Shown here: piece by piece, positions 35,545 to 47,654 of the stretch
Layout: each line of letters starts with the position of its first letter
Position numbering within the stretch: position 1 is the first letter of the stretch
Origin: Cokeromyces recurvatus
Lineage: Eukaryota; Mucoromycota; Mucoromycetes; Mucorales; Mucoraceae
Assembly: GCF_025118155.1 (NCBI RefSeq)
Contig: NW_026251389.1
Location: 744,001 to 808,000 of the forward strand
Direction: 5' to 3'
Length of the DNA: 64,000 nucleotides
The notes under the pieces: generated by a model
Database searches by the model: none
What the model was told of the DNA's origin: nothing
Seen by the model: the letters and a program-made list of their open reading frames with translations, nothing else
Program-made: the position numbers and the translations under genes

Positions 35545-35616
35545 TCCTCATTGGTCCAACGGCTAGGATTTGTCGCTTTCACCGACACGGCCGGGGTTCG
35601 ACTCCCCGATGGGGAA
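35545..35616 (+). tRNA. tRNA-Glu (anticodon TTC)
   Basis: A full cloverleaf can be drawn. The acceptor is TCCTCAT paired with ATGGGGA (one T-G wobble). The D arm is GTCC-AACGGCTA-GGAT. The anticodon arm is TGTCG-CTTTCAC-CGACA with TTC at the anticodon, the variable loop is CGGC, and the T arm is CGGGG-TTCGACT-CCCCG. The discriminator base is A. There is no intron and no encoded CCA. Internal A and B box promoter elements are present, and a T run follows at about 35622-35634 as a polymerase III terminator. Confidence 0.95.
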
Positions 35617-36138
35617 TTTCTTTTTTCTTTTTTTGGTATTGCTGTTGTCTTAAGAAGAATATTTTATTTGTCTTAATGGACTATTATAATTCTTATGAAA
35701 ACTATTATAGTGTGATTCTTATATGGAAGATAGATGATGTTTTCAATATTTTTGTTAATTTAATTAACTATAAATTAATTTTAATATAACATGGAAATAA
35801 AATAAAGTGGGACGCTGTCGCGTCTGTCCTTATAGGGATGACATTTATGTAAGACTTAATTACTTGTGTTTGTTATCTAAATAAATATAATATGCAAATA
35901 AAGTTTTTATTAAATAGTAGCATAAAAGATAAATAATATCAATGATAATAATTCAAATGAAGATTTATAAGTAATATAAATCAACACGTAATAAAGTTTT
36001 ATGTAACGGTTATATCAAAGTATGACACTGTTTATGATGATATTTTATTACTATTATTATTATTATTATATATGGATTAAGAAAGATACACTGAATATGT
36101 ATATGAGTGGTGAAGAGAAGGAGAGAAAGTATATAACT
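35617..36138. other. Intergenic region after tRNA-Glu
   Basis: About 520 AT-rich bases up to the stop codon of the convergent TMEM198-like gene. An (ATT)n run lies at about 36049-36070. No gene is seen. Confidence 0.5.
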
Positions 36139-37705
36139 CTAAGAATAATACGGTGCACTTACATTTTGCACAAACATAGGTTGTGGCGGTGATGGTCCAT
36201 AATAAGATGGAGGAGGTACGCAAATATAGGCAGGTGGTGTTTCCTCTGCTTTTTCTTCTTCTTTTGGGACTAACTTTTTATTATTGGTGCCAAAGCCATC
36301 TAGTTTTAAACAAATAATGTTGTAATAATATTGCCATCCAAAGGATGCTATCAAACAGACAATTACGAAAGATAGCATAATATAAACACTCTGATTTATC
36401 ATGTATGTATTGCGGTGCAGCGAATTACCATCAAATATGGAGAGCCAAGCATTGATAAAGCCTGTATGGGCAAAGAAGTCAATACCAAAAATAAACAAAT
36501 AGGACCCCATAAGGGACGTACTAAAAAGTACTACATATGTTTCTATGAAATATTCAAAAAATGGAACTACAAGTGATGTGCCAATGATAAAGCACACCCG
36601 AGCTACTTTCTATTATTATTTAAAATGTTAGAGTTATTTATATAGTTCAGTTTTCTTTTTTTTTTTTTTAAAAAAAAAAAGAAAGAAAAATATATAGCAA
36701 CACTTTACCAAGGTGATAACAAGTTCAGGTTTCCACGAAAGCAAAAAAACTGCAAAATAAAATCCTCCAAGACCTATGATTATAACATATAAGTATACTT
36801 CTTCTTTCATGTAAATCTTTTATAAATATTACATGCAAGGCAAATAACGCCAAGTTGATAAAAGAAAGCAAGTAATAGGGCGCCGAGCAAACCAAGTCCT
36901 GCACAAACACAAATGTAAATTACATCTCCTAAAGGATAACCACCAGCAGGTTCATTATTAATTAAACCAATCCATGTCATTGTAGCTAAAATTAAAGCAA
37001 GATTAAAACTAAATGCCACTCATTAGTGAGCATATATATATATAGTTTTACCAAAAAAGACGAACCCTACGAACATAAGAGTAGGACGAAAAGAACGAAA
37101 TCCAAAGAAGCAAAAATAAAGACCAACAATTGCACAAACTACACCAGTAAAGCCCTGAGCTGGGCTTATACCATCGCCATATGTATCTATACATATATGT
37201 ACATAAATATTTAATTTTTTTTTCTAATGTATATGAAATTATATATTATAAATTTACGCCATATATAATCTGTCCAGCATTGTTTAGTACATGGTTTCTG
37301 GCTAGCAACAGTTGCGGTAGCAGTTACAACAGCCACCGTCTTTGTAACCGTTATTGCGTGTCCTCCACCACAATTAACAGTTTGGGTAACAGTTTTCCAT
37401 AAATTATGAACAGAAATATTAGCGGTCTCTGCCAAATCAACATATATATTTGTTTGACTATGTCTACATAGACTCGCCCAGTTTTGATAAAGTTCCAGAT
37501 TATTATCAACATTCATATCATCTCTTTTAAAAAAAAGTTTTGTGGGTGTTGCTGTTGGTGCTGCTACGGACTTCAATTGTGTCTGAAATGAAGGAGGAAT
37601 ATAAGAAGTCTTTGTAGGGAGGTCAAATAGATGACAAGAAATATGATGACTGAATAATAAAATTAATAGAATCAATGACAACTGCATAAATTTTATATGA
37701 AACAT
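36139..37705 (-). CDS. TM7S3/TM198-like (DUF4203) multi-pass membrane protein
   Basis: Secretory-pathway membrane protein. The start at 37705 gives a signal peptide (MQLSLILLILLFSHHISC), then a Thr-rich extracellular-type region with Cys residues. Next come several transmembrane helices of DUF4203 type: AQGFTGVVCAIVGLYFCFFG with FRSFRPTLMFVGFVFFG, GLGLLGALLLAFFYQLGVIC, VIIIGLGGFYFAVFLLSW, SLMGSYLFIFGIDFFAHTGF and VYIMLSFVIVCLIASFGWQY. The tail is cytosolic and Pro/Tyr-rich (PPPSYYGPSPPQPMF). The G-x-FRP-LF-GF motif is the family hallmark. Keeping frame appears to need two very short introns (about 33 and 35 nt, near 37019-37051 and 36800-36835). The exact role of this family in fungi is unknown to me. 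Confidence 0.8.
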
Positions 37706-37835
37706 TTAACAAAGAAGAGGAAGAAAAAGACAACAACAACAAAGGAGAAGTTCCTTAAACCAGTCGTATAAGCAATAATTGTTTTTATTGTTTTTTTTTT
37801 TTTCGAATTAAGGATTTTTTTTTTTTTTTTGTGAT

Positions 37836-40252
37836 CTATGACACTTGCCATTTATAGTCCAATGTTTTCAATCTTTTTTGCACCAAGTCCACTACTTTTC
37901 TTTTTCTCTCGTAACTCTGCCATACGCTATAATAATTATATAGTTTAGCTTTATCGTTTGTTATATGCATATTTTTTTTGTATTGTACCTGTCTTCGTTC
38001 TTCTCTTCTTCTTTCGAGCTCAGCTTTTCGATCTTCTTTACTTACGCGTGGTGAAGTCGTTGCTGTAGTGGGGGTTTCTGCCGTAATTTGTGTTACAAAT
38101 GCTTCAATGTTACCATCATTAGTACTTGAAAACAGATCTAAGACGGTGGTTTTTGTCAGTAAGAGAGAAAAAAAGATATATCTTCTTGATATAAACACAT
38201 TTATTTACCTGCTGTTTTGGACTTATGACTTAATTTCATTGATCCATGAGCTTTAGTTGTTGAACTAAATGAAGAAACTACACTATTATGTATTGGTGGA
38301 GGAGAAAACGCTGAAGAGGGCTCTTGTTGATCGAAAGAATCTATTTAAAAAATTAATCAACTCCTGTTTATAGTATATCTTTCTTATATATGTATATACT
38401 CCATGTATTATTTTCAGATTGGTTAAAATCAAAAGGTATACTATCTTCGTCATCCCATCCACTTGTATCATCAGATTCTATTATATTCATAGTTGAATGA
38501 TCTATATTTGTTTTAGGTGTTATGGGCTTTTGAGGCATTTCATTCAATGGTGGTGATACAGAACTACTTTCAGAGTTAATAGGATTACCAATTTCACCAC
38601 TAGGTGATGAAAACTAATGTATATAAATATATTTATGTATGTATATAAGTTAATCATATATTACTATTAATATATATTTAAAATTTTACTCTAGATTGAA
38701 TTGATGATACTGCCCAGCCAGCAAGATTCTTAGTGGCTCCACCAAGAACACCAGCCATACCAGCAGCTGGACTACTTGATTCTTCACTTGTAGATGTATT
38801 CATAATTGCTGTATCAGGCTATTGTAAAGAAAGTAACTTTTGTTAAATTTACAAATCCAAGATAAAGAAATATTTTGTTACCATTTTATTTGCAAATTCT
38901 TGGATCTTACTGACAAAAGAATTCATTACTTTAAATGCTTGATCACGGACAATTCTAAAATTTGACAAGTTAAAAAAAAAAAAGACATATTTTGCATATG
39001 AACTATTTACTTCTCTTTGTCAATCAAAACCATAGATATAGCAGGAACAATTTTTCCTGCACATTCTTGAGCATCATAATAGTCGGAGGTAGCTACAGTT
39101 TTATATAAGTTTTCGCTTAGTCTGTTTTAATGATAAAGCATTACCGTTAAGTGCCATCAATGCTGCAATTCTAGCATGATGAAATCCATCTCTTAAACTC
39201 CTTGTGAAGGCAGGCACCAACACTTTTTTCCTTGTCTACAAAATATATACTTAATAAGACTGATACGTACTTTATACAAATAAAACATACACTTTCATTC
39301 AAATATTTTGCAATTTTCCCAAGACAAATAGTTGTATTAGTTCTAATCCCTGGTTCCGGATCCATCTGCAACTTTGCCAAGTGCTTTAATAAATCATAAT
39401 TGATAATTTTATCATTTAGTTTAGGCACAATTAGCAAAATAGATTTAATTGTTTGTTCTCGAATAATGGGTACTGTATCTGTAAATCCTGTTGCCTATAT
39501 AAATATATAAATAAATACATATATATATATGATATACATATATGTATATCATTCCTTAGCCCCACACTTTCGGTAAACAATGAATATATAAAAACTTACA
39601 ATATTTGGAAATACTTGATTTGTCACCATCTTATTTGACATATGACTGATAAATTTAGGCATATTTTCTAATAAACTAATACGTATTGCACGATCAGGTG
39701 AGGCAAACATACGTATAATTGGCTCAATCATAATAGCTTCATATTCTTCATCTGATAGATGATCCCCCACTTTCACAATTGCACTTAAAGCTTTAGCTCC
39801 ACCCGAGCCAAATTCAAAAGCCTTTATCAATTCTGGTAAAATCTTGTATTTAGCAAAATCACTTGGAAAACTGTTAATATGCGAGTCTAGTTGCTTGAAA
39901 AATATTTCTTTTTCATTAGGTTCCTTAATACTGATGTTTTCTAAGAATAGGTTAACTTTAACAAAGTCATTAGAAAAGAAACCTTTCGGTCTTAGCCCTT
40001 CATCTAAAAACATTTCAGCTGTAGCTCGTGAATGATAGACAGGATTAAGGAGTTGGGTATAGATTCGTTGCATAGAAATAGGGATATTACCCTTTTGTGA
40101 TAAAAGCGAATCTGTGCTTTCAAACCGATGATTATAAGCTTCATAAACAAGACAACCTAAATGATAAGAATCAGTTGCATTGACAGAAAGACTAATATGT
40201 AGGAAAAGGAAAAAAAAAAGTTAATGTGAGGTATTAGGGTTTATTTATTTAT

Positions 40253-40300
<48 letters not shown>

Positions 40301-40442
40301 TACTCCTTAATGGCTGTCCATCCAGATTTCTTTACTTCAGGTGTAGCATATTTTTGTGCATCAGGAACTAGACCACCAAACGTCTAGAAATATAGCAAAT
40401 TAAAATTGGCAAGTTAATTTATTTTATTTTCTCTTTCTCTCT

Positions 40443-40491
<49 letters not shown>

Positions 40492-41216
40492 CTTACCAAA
40501 ATAATTGGACTTTCTTCTTTTAATGAACATAACAACTCAAGTCCACCTAATTTCCATTCACCTGCTTTATTTGTGAAAATCGAAGCTACTCTTATGTTAC
40601 CATGAACAACATTACAGTCATCATTAAGAAATTTGATTGCATTCTAATAAATATATGTTAATAACGTTATGCATCTATAATTTCCATTTAACTTTACAGC
40701 TATTTTATAAAGACCCCATAAAATAAGATTTTTATCGGGATCTTGGTTGAGTTGATTTGTAAGGGGCTCGACAGGTTCAGTAACAAACATAATGCTTTGT
40801 TCTGTCTATAGAATAACAATAAGTTTTTCTTTTCTAGGAGAAAAGACAAGTTTTGGAATCCAAGATTACCTCAATTCCATCTAAATAACGTAGAATATCA
40901 GGGTGTCGCATTGTTCTAAGTCGTTTAAATGAATTTCTTGCTAATTGAACTCTATCTTTATTCTTTACACTATCAAATACAAATATAGACACTTCAGAAC
41001 CATCTTCCTATTATGTAAAAGAAAAAAAGAAAAAATAAATCAGTATTTTATACATGTGAATAATGATCAACTTACTTTTTTAATGCCACGATGAAGTGTC
41101 CAAATGGACTGACCTGAATAGAATTCGACTTTATCACCGAGACTATATCCAAAATTAGAATTGTCTTTGCCAAGTAATGATAGGCTACTTTTGACAATGC
41201 CTGAAAAGAATGCCAT
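37836..41216 (-). CDS. SCYL1/Scy1-like pseudokinase with HEAT repeats
   Basis: SCY1-like proteins bind COPI and Arf components in Golgi traffic, and the yeast relative Cex1 works in tRNA nuclear export. The start at 41216 gives [19 protein letters not shown], then a protein-kinase-like domain. VHGNI replaces HRD and KLGGLELL replaces DFG, so the usual catalytic residues are missing, as in the family. Later exons give a HEAT-repeat region: [80 protein letters not shown]. The C-terminal part is Ser/Pro-rich, then a charged helix ([17 protein letters not shown]) ending in DYKWQVS. Two introns carry T runs of over 40 bases on the plus strand (about 40257-40297 and 40448-40490). Confidence 0.92.
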
Positions 41217-41808
41217 GTTGTATTGATGAAATAGAAGAAGAAAAAAAAAAAATTAAATAAATAAATTTCTTCCTATATGAAAATTTATTTATTTAGGTAC
41301 ATAAAATTACGATACAGCATGTTATTGTAAAAAAAAAAAAAAAAAAAAAAAGTACGTTGCTGCCAAAAAAAGGTACAGATTAATTAAATCATATAATATC
41401 TCGCTAATGCAAAATGACTTAACGTTCAAAAGCCTCTTGAATAGATATACGTTTGCTCTGCAATATTTATATATATACATATACATATGCACAATCATAA
41501 CAGTATTAGATTATTCGAATTTACACAAATTAGAGAGGAGAAAGAAGATGTATCATCAGAATACATAATTTCAGCTTTAGATATCAAAATTACAACTACT
41601 AGCAACTACTTGTATTAGATACTTTTTTTTTCCGTTCCTTATTGTTCATAATAATAATATTAAATAATATGGATTCTGCTGTTTAAGAACTAAAAAGAAA
41701 AAAAAAAATTCTAGCTAAAATTGTTTATTTGACGAAATAAAAAAAAATAATTTCTGACAGTTGCGTGTACATGTATATTATATAATCGTGTATGTGGGTG
41801 AGATGAAG
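41217..41808. other. Intergenic region between eIF3f and SCYL1 genes
   Basis: About 590 bases 5' of SCYL1 and 3' of eIF3f, both on the minus strand. It contains an A run at about 41331-41351 and TA-rich DNA. No gene is seen. Confidence 0.5.
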
Positions 41809-42894
41809 TTAGTTGGTAGTAGCCAATAATTGTAAACGTTCAGCAACAGCAAGTTGAGTACGTGTCATGTTGGCAAGATAAACAACCATCAAAAGATCTT
41901 GCAAATGAGAATTAAACGTCTTTTCAAATGCTGAACTATCGATTTTAGGAACAACAGAGACAGTATCCATGATGTATCTACCAATGGCATTATTAGGCTC
42001 AGTTTTACCATCCTACAAAAATATTTGTTATTTTAGTGCTATAATCATATAAAAATAACATTCAAACTTACAACAACACTGTCAACATATTGACTGATCC
42101 TTTCAAGCATTTCTTGAAGTTTGATAATGGCAATTTCAATATGATCCATATCTGACATCAAAGAAGCAGTGCGGTTTTCATTTGACTTGGCAGAAGCAAG
42201 CATATCCACTATTCAATATTGTTAAATTTATTCACAATCAACATACGTTATCTGAAATACAAACTTACATCCACTTCTTTCTGCATCAAGATATTTTACT
42301 TCACAAGGAACAGGTAAGAATAAAGAATCTCCAGGCTTATTAGAGAAACCAACAGGTGCACTATATAATAATAATAAAGAGTTATTAAATAAATTCATTT
42401 TTTATACATCTATATTGACTCTTCCTCCTTCCTTTCTCTTTTTACCTAGCATAAGCACGAATACCCATATCAGAAGTTTTGAAAAGAGCATCAATATCCA
42501 CAGTAACTTGAATAGGTTGAAAAGGAGCCACGTCCTCGGCAAAAAATTCATGAACAGGTGTGCTAGTAGGTGTCAATTCTTTGCCAGCAGTATACCAACC
42601 TAAAATGAATTCTTCGGGATTTACTCTTTGGTGTAATTCTACCATGCTATGATAATGATCTCTATCAATTTCGTTGTTATAAATGAGGGGAAGGGCGTTT
42701 CTGATCTCAACCTCAGTGGCGTCAGGGCTACGAACACCTACAAGTGCACCAACAACTTTAGTTTGAGGATCATCTCGACGCAAATAATGATCAAGAACGG
42801 AGAATAAAACAACAGGACTAATACTAGTAGTGAAAGCACGTTGGAATGGTGCACTAGCAAAGTTGACTGTTAAGGTATCCAATTTACTAGCCAT
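41809..42894 (-). CDS. Eukaryotic translation initiation factor 3 subunit F (eIF3f)
   Basis: MPN-domain subunit of the eIF3 complex that assembles the 43S preinitiation complex. Four exons on the minus strand begin at 42894 with MASKLDTLTVNFASA. The MPN domain follows: ISPVVLFSVLDHYLRRDDPQ, VVGALVGVRSPDATEVEIRN, and MVELHQRVNPEEFILGWYTA. The JAMM metal-binding residues are absent, as expected for eIF3f. The C-terminal region (ASLMSDMDHIEIAIIKLQEM, then DLLMVVYLANMTRTQLAVAE) matches the family's helical tail. The stop is at 41811-41809. It shares a 214-bp upstream region with the divergent Dus3 gene. Confidence 0.96.
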
Positions 42895-43067
42895 TAGTCT
42901 TTATTTAATTGTGTTCAAATAGAATAAAAAAATTTATATGAAAAGGGTGTAAACCAAAAAAAAAAACAAAAAAAAAAAGTTTTATGACGGAAGATGAATA
43001 TAGGAAGAAGTGACTGTTTTACTAAAAATGCAACCCACATTAAGACTATTTTTCTTCAAACATAATT

Positions 43068-43100
<33 letters not shown>

Positions 43101-43108
43101 TATATATA

Positions 43109-45713
43109 ATGACTGAAGTAATAATAGAACATCGACCTGGTGAAGCACGTATTAAACCCGAGTATGTAACAATTAGTGATTAGAAGTTAAACATATTAAC
43201 ATATTTTTCAATGATTAAATAAAGATTTCGAAAAGAATGCTGGGTAGATCATGAAACTTCTGTAGTTCCTTTAGTTGATGATAATGCAGCTGAAGAAGAA
43301 CCCAACCAAAAAGGAAAAAAGACTAAGGTAAAAAAAAACAAAAGATAATTAGAGAAATTTTGTAAATGAGAATATACTTTATTGATTTTTTTTTAAAAGA
43401 ATGTTCGTGGAGCTAATAAAGGCAATAGAGGCAAAAAGCGTATTGTGGATACTGTTTTGGTAAGATTGACATCCCATCAATCTGATCATTTAAAAACTCA
43501 TTCTATATAGATTTGTAAAAATTTATCTCGAGGAGAAGAATGTACTTTTGGGGAAAAGTAAGAAATAGAGAGTTCGAGTTTATAACTCCCCTTTTTTTCC
43601 CCTTTTTCTTTACTCACTTTTTTATTTGGTTAGGTGTAAATACTCTCATGATTTAGAAGCTTATTTGAAATCAAAACCTGCTGATTTGGGTGATCGCTGT
43701 GTTCAATTTGATCTATTTGGAAGGTAAAATAATTGAACAAAAATTGTCTTTGAAACTATAAGAAAAAGAAAAAAAAATATTTACATTTCTTAGATGCCCT
43801 TATGGTTACAAATGTCGTTTTCTCAATGCTCATTTGAATAAGGAAGATAACACATTGATTATTGATGAAAAGAAGGTTGCTGAGCATCCTACTTATATTT
43901 TAAATGGTATTACTTCTGAACTGCAAAAAAAACTTCAAAAAAACAAGGTAATTAAGACAACATAGACCCTGAATTCTAGAATTATATATTTAAATTTTTA
44001 TTACAGTATGAGTTCCCTAAAACAAAGGCTTATATGGTTGAAGTTCAAAAGGAAATTGAAGCAGACCAGCAAATGAAAGATGCCAATGCTTTAAAGAAAA
44101 GAAAAGCCTTGGAAGATAACTTTGAGGAAAATGACAAAGTAGTGGATGATAACACCAATAAGAAAGTAAAAAAGGAAGAAATGTATGATAGTGATGAAAA
44201 TGATGTATTTTTTGATGCAGCAAGTGAATTTACAAATGTTACCATTGAGCCTTCCATTGAAACAAATAAAGAAGAAGAAAAACCTATTGGGCCTATTGAT
44301 ACAGGCTATAAAAAGGTATATATATATTTGTATATATATTCATAATATGCGTATAATTCCTTTATGTTAATATATATTTATAGATTATTGACTTCAGAAA
44401 TAAGACTTATCTTGCTCCACTTACGACAGTGGGAAATTTACCTTTCCGTAGAATTTGTAAAGAGTTTGGTGTAGATATTACATGCGGTGAAATGGCCCTA
44501 GCACCTAATCTTTTAAGAGGTCAACAGTCTGAATGGGCTTTAACAAAACGCCATTACACAGAAGATATTTTTGGCGTTCAAATTTGTGGCTCTAAAGTCG
44601 AACAAATCACCCAAGCTTGTGAGGTGTTGAGTCAAGAGGTTGATATTGATTTTATTGATCTTAACATGGGTTGCCCAATTGATCTTATTTACAAACAGGT
44701 GGGTTTTGTTAAAAATATTAAATTTGCATAACTAATTTCTTTTATAGGGTGCTGGATCTGCTTTATTAGAATCAAGAGGTCGTATGTATAAGATGTTAAA
44801 GGGTATGAAGACCGTATCTACTGTCCCTATTACCGCCAAATTTAGAATGGGTGTTAAAGATAATTACCCTATTGCAGATCGTATTGTTCCCAAACTTGAT
44901 GAGTTGGTAAGGAAACTATTATTTTGTATTATTTGTCAACTAAAGACTCTATTTTATTTTATTTTTAAAAATAATAATAATAGGGCATTGCATTAGGTGT
45001 TGTAAGTAGTAGTGCAGCTTAAAAAAAAAGACATATTCATGTAATACTCATTATACATATAGCTTCATGGGCGTTCACGTGCACAAAGATATACCAAAAA
45101 AGCAGATTGGGAATACGTTGGTAAAATGAAAAACTTAACTAGTACTATGCCCATTTATGGCAATGGCGATATTATGAGTTTCGAAGATTATAATCGAGAC
45201 CGAGAAATAAGTGGATGTGATGGTGTAATGATCGGTCGAGGAGCCTTAATTAAGCCCTGGATTTTTGATGAAATCAAAAACCAACGCCATTTAGATATTT
45301 CAGCCAATGAACGATTTGATATGTTGAAACGATTTTGTAATTATGGTTTAGAGCATTGGGGATCAGATAGTCAAGGTGTTAACACAACACGACGATTCCT
45401 TTGTGAATGGCAATCGTTTCTCTATCGATATATCCCGGTTGGTATCTTGGAACAACCTCCTCAGAATATGAATGAGAGACCTCCACCTTATGTAGGTCGT
45501 AATGATTTAGAGACTTTGATGGCAAGTCCCCTTGCTTCTGATTGGGTAAAGATCAGTGAAATGATTTTGGGACCTGCTCCTGAAGATTTTAAGTTTGTAC
45601 CAAAGCATAAAGCAAATTCATTCGAAAAAGTCGAGGTAAATATGAATATATTTATATATTATTGCGTGATGAAACTAACACTCCTCATATAATTATTGAT
45701 TTATTAGGGATAA
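43109..45713 (+). CDS. DUS3: tRNA-dihydrouridine(47) synthase, Dus3-like
   Basis: Flavoenzyme that reduces uridine 47 of tRNA to dihydrouridine using NADPH, and has also been reported to modify mRNA. The N-terminal part has two CCCH zinc fingers: [20 protein letters not shown] and C-x8-C-x5-C-x5-H ([10 protein letters not shown]...CRFLNAH). An acidic linker leads to the TIM-barrel Dus domain: [27 protein letters not shown]-type text ([20 protein letters not shown], with the catalytic Cys), [24 protein letters not shown] and MPIYGNGDI, followed by [15 protein letters not shown]. An 18-nt exon at 44984-45001 (GIALGV) is needed to keep the barrel intact. The last exon supplies only GGA TAA. Eleven or so exons are read by frame and splice signals. 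Confidence 0.94.
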
Positions 45714-45744
45714 TATTATTTTATATTTAATAAAGAAAAAAAAA

Positions 45745-47553
45745 TCATTTGTTATTTTCACAGCAAAATTCTATATCTACAATTTCCTTTGGTGCGGATG
45801 CAGTAAGGACATAAGGTTCATCTTTTCCAATAACTACATTATCTTCAATACGAATACCAATACCTTGATATTCTTTAGGGAATTTATCATCAAAAGGAAC
45901 ATAAAGACCAGGCTCAATTGTGATAACCATATTTTCTTTTAGTTTACGAGATCTGTCTATGTCATATGTATCATGTACATCTAAGCCTAAATAATGACCT
46001 ACATGATGAGGATATAAAACTCTTTCGATATCCTAGATTTCTGTTAGATGATTATTATTTTCTAACTTTTCTTTTTTCTTTTTATCAATTAGTTTACCCA
46101 AATATTCACGTTAAATCCAATATTTTTTAATTCCTGTTTCATTAATTTGACAGATTCTGAATGAATATCATGTAAAGACATATTGTTGATCTCTCTACAC
46201 AACTTAATACAAGCTTTATTTACGTTCAAAACAGCTTGATAGAGTTCTTTTTGAGGTTGACTAAATTTACCATTGACTGGCCATGTACGTGTGATATCAC
46301 TAGCATAACCTTTATATTCTCCACCACAATCAACTAAGACTAAATCTCCATCCCTATATATATATATATATAAGTTGAAGCTAAAATAGAGTCATTCTAA
46401 AACTTACTTTAATTCCATATCGTTACGAACATAATGCATGGATAAAGCATTAGGTCCTCCTCCAATGACAGGCACATATGCTAATACACTTGAGCCTCTT
46501 ACTCTTGTTTCATATTCAAATTTAGCCCATAATTGAGATTCTGTCAAACCAGGTTTTGTCCATTTCATAGCTTCAATAAAAGCCTTTGAACTAATCATAC
46601 CCGACTCCTTCATAGCCTCAATTTCACTTTTACTTTTAATTGTACGAAGTTCATGAACGACTTTACTCAAAGGTAAAATAGTTTGTAACTTTAAACCTAT
46701 CAACATCATCATTTAGCCCTGTATTATATATATAAAATCGTTCTTTATGCATTACCCGTATCAATAAGTTTGCTTTCTGCCTCTGTTAATAAGGTTGGCA
46801 CAGTATAGTTATCCATAAATATATGTTTTGAAGAGCCAAGTACGTTTTTCAAATAAGGTATAAATCTTGTATTTTCATATGCCTCATCTGCTCCAAATAA
46901 TTCCTTGACGCCTTCAAGGCCTGTACGTGGACCATCCCATAACTCTGCATTTGGATTCTTTGGTAAAACAAACATGATTTGTTTATAGCCACGGGTCGAG
47001 TTACTATCCTTTTCTAAAATCATGGCTGCGTCAGGTTCATTGAAACCACAAAGATACCAAAAGTCAGTGTTTTGATGGAAAGGATAAAAGATATTATTGG
47101 TCATATACCGTAAACTGTACCCAAGACTTACAACTGTACTCCCCTCAGGTAATGATGACATTAAGTTTGAGCGTCTCCTTTCATATTCAGTAGCACTAAA
47201 GCCAGGTGTCACTTATAAATATAAATATATAAAATGTCAATATATATTTTTTTTTGACACTATTTTTTTTTTTTTTTTTTGTCAATTTCTACCTTCTCCC
47301 TTTTTCATTATATTCGGATGAGTGAATGGTGTTGGTTGGCCGTAAGATTTAATATGGGTTTTAGGTACACGATCAGACGCATAGTGACGTTTCGCAATGG
47401 GAATAATGAAACGACTTTTGGAGCTGAAACTAGAAGTGGCCTTTTGCGCAACTAAAGAATAATTAAGCATCGCAGCCCCTTTTTTTTTTTTTTTAATTAT
47501 TTATTTTAGTTACCTGCGATAGAAGACAGTTTAAGTAAACGAGATCTTAACAT
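45745..47553 (-). CDS. Mitochondrial Xaa-Pro aminopeptidase (Icp55/XPNPEP3-like)
   Basis: M24B metallopeptidase that trims one residue from the new N terminus of imported mitochondrial proteins after presequence removal. The start at 47553 gives a basic, hydroxylated presequence (MLRSRLLKLSSIA, then VAQKATSSFSSKSRF). The N-terminal domain reads YGQPTPFTHPNIMKKGEVTP, ATEYERRRSNLMSSLPEGS and FHQNTDFWYLCGFNEPDAAM. In the catalytic domain the metal ligands are Asp in LVLVDCGG, Asp in YASDITRTW, His in HHVGHYLGLDVHD, Glu in ITIEPGLYVP and Glu in GIRIEDNVVI. The stop is at 45747-45745, only 31 bp from the convergent Dus3 stop. Confidence 0.93.
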
Positions 47554-47654
47554 TTATTTTGTTTTTGTTAAATAATAATTATAAAAAATATATACAAATG
47601 GGACACATTATTCAAGTATTGCGGGGATAGTGATGGTGATTGTAAAATGCGATA

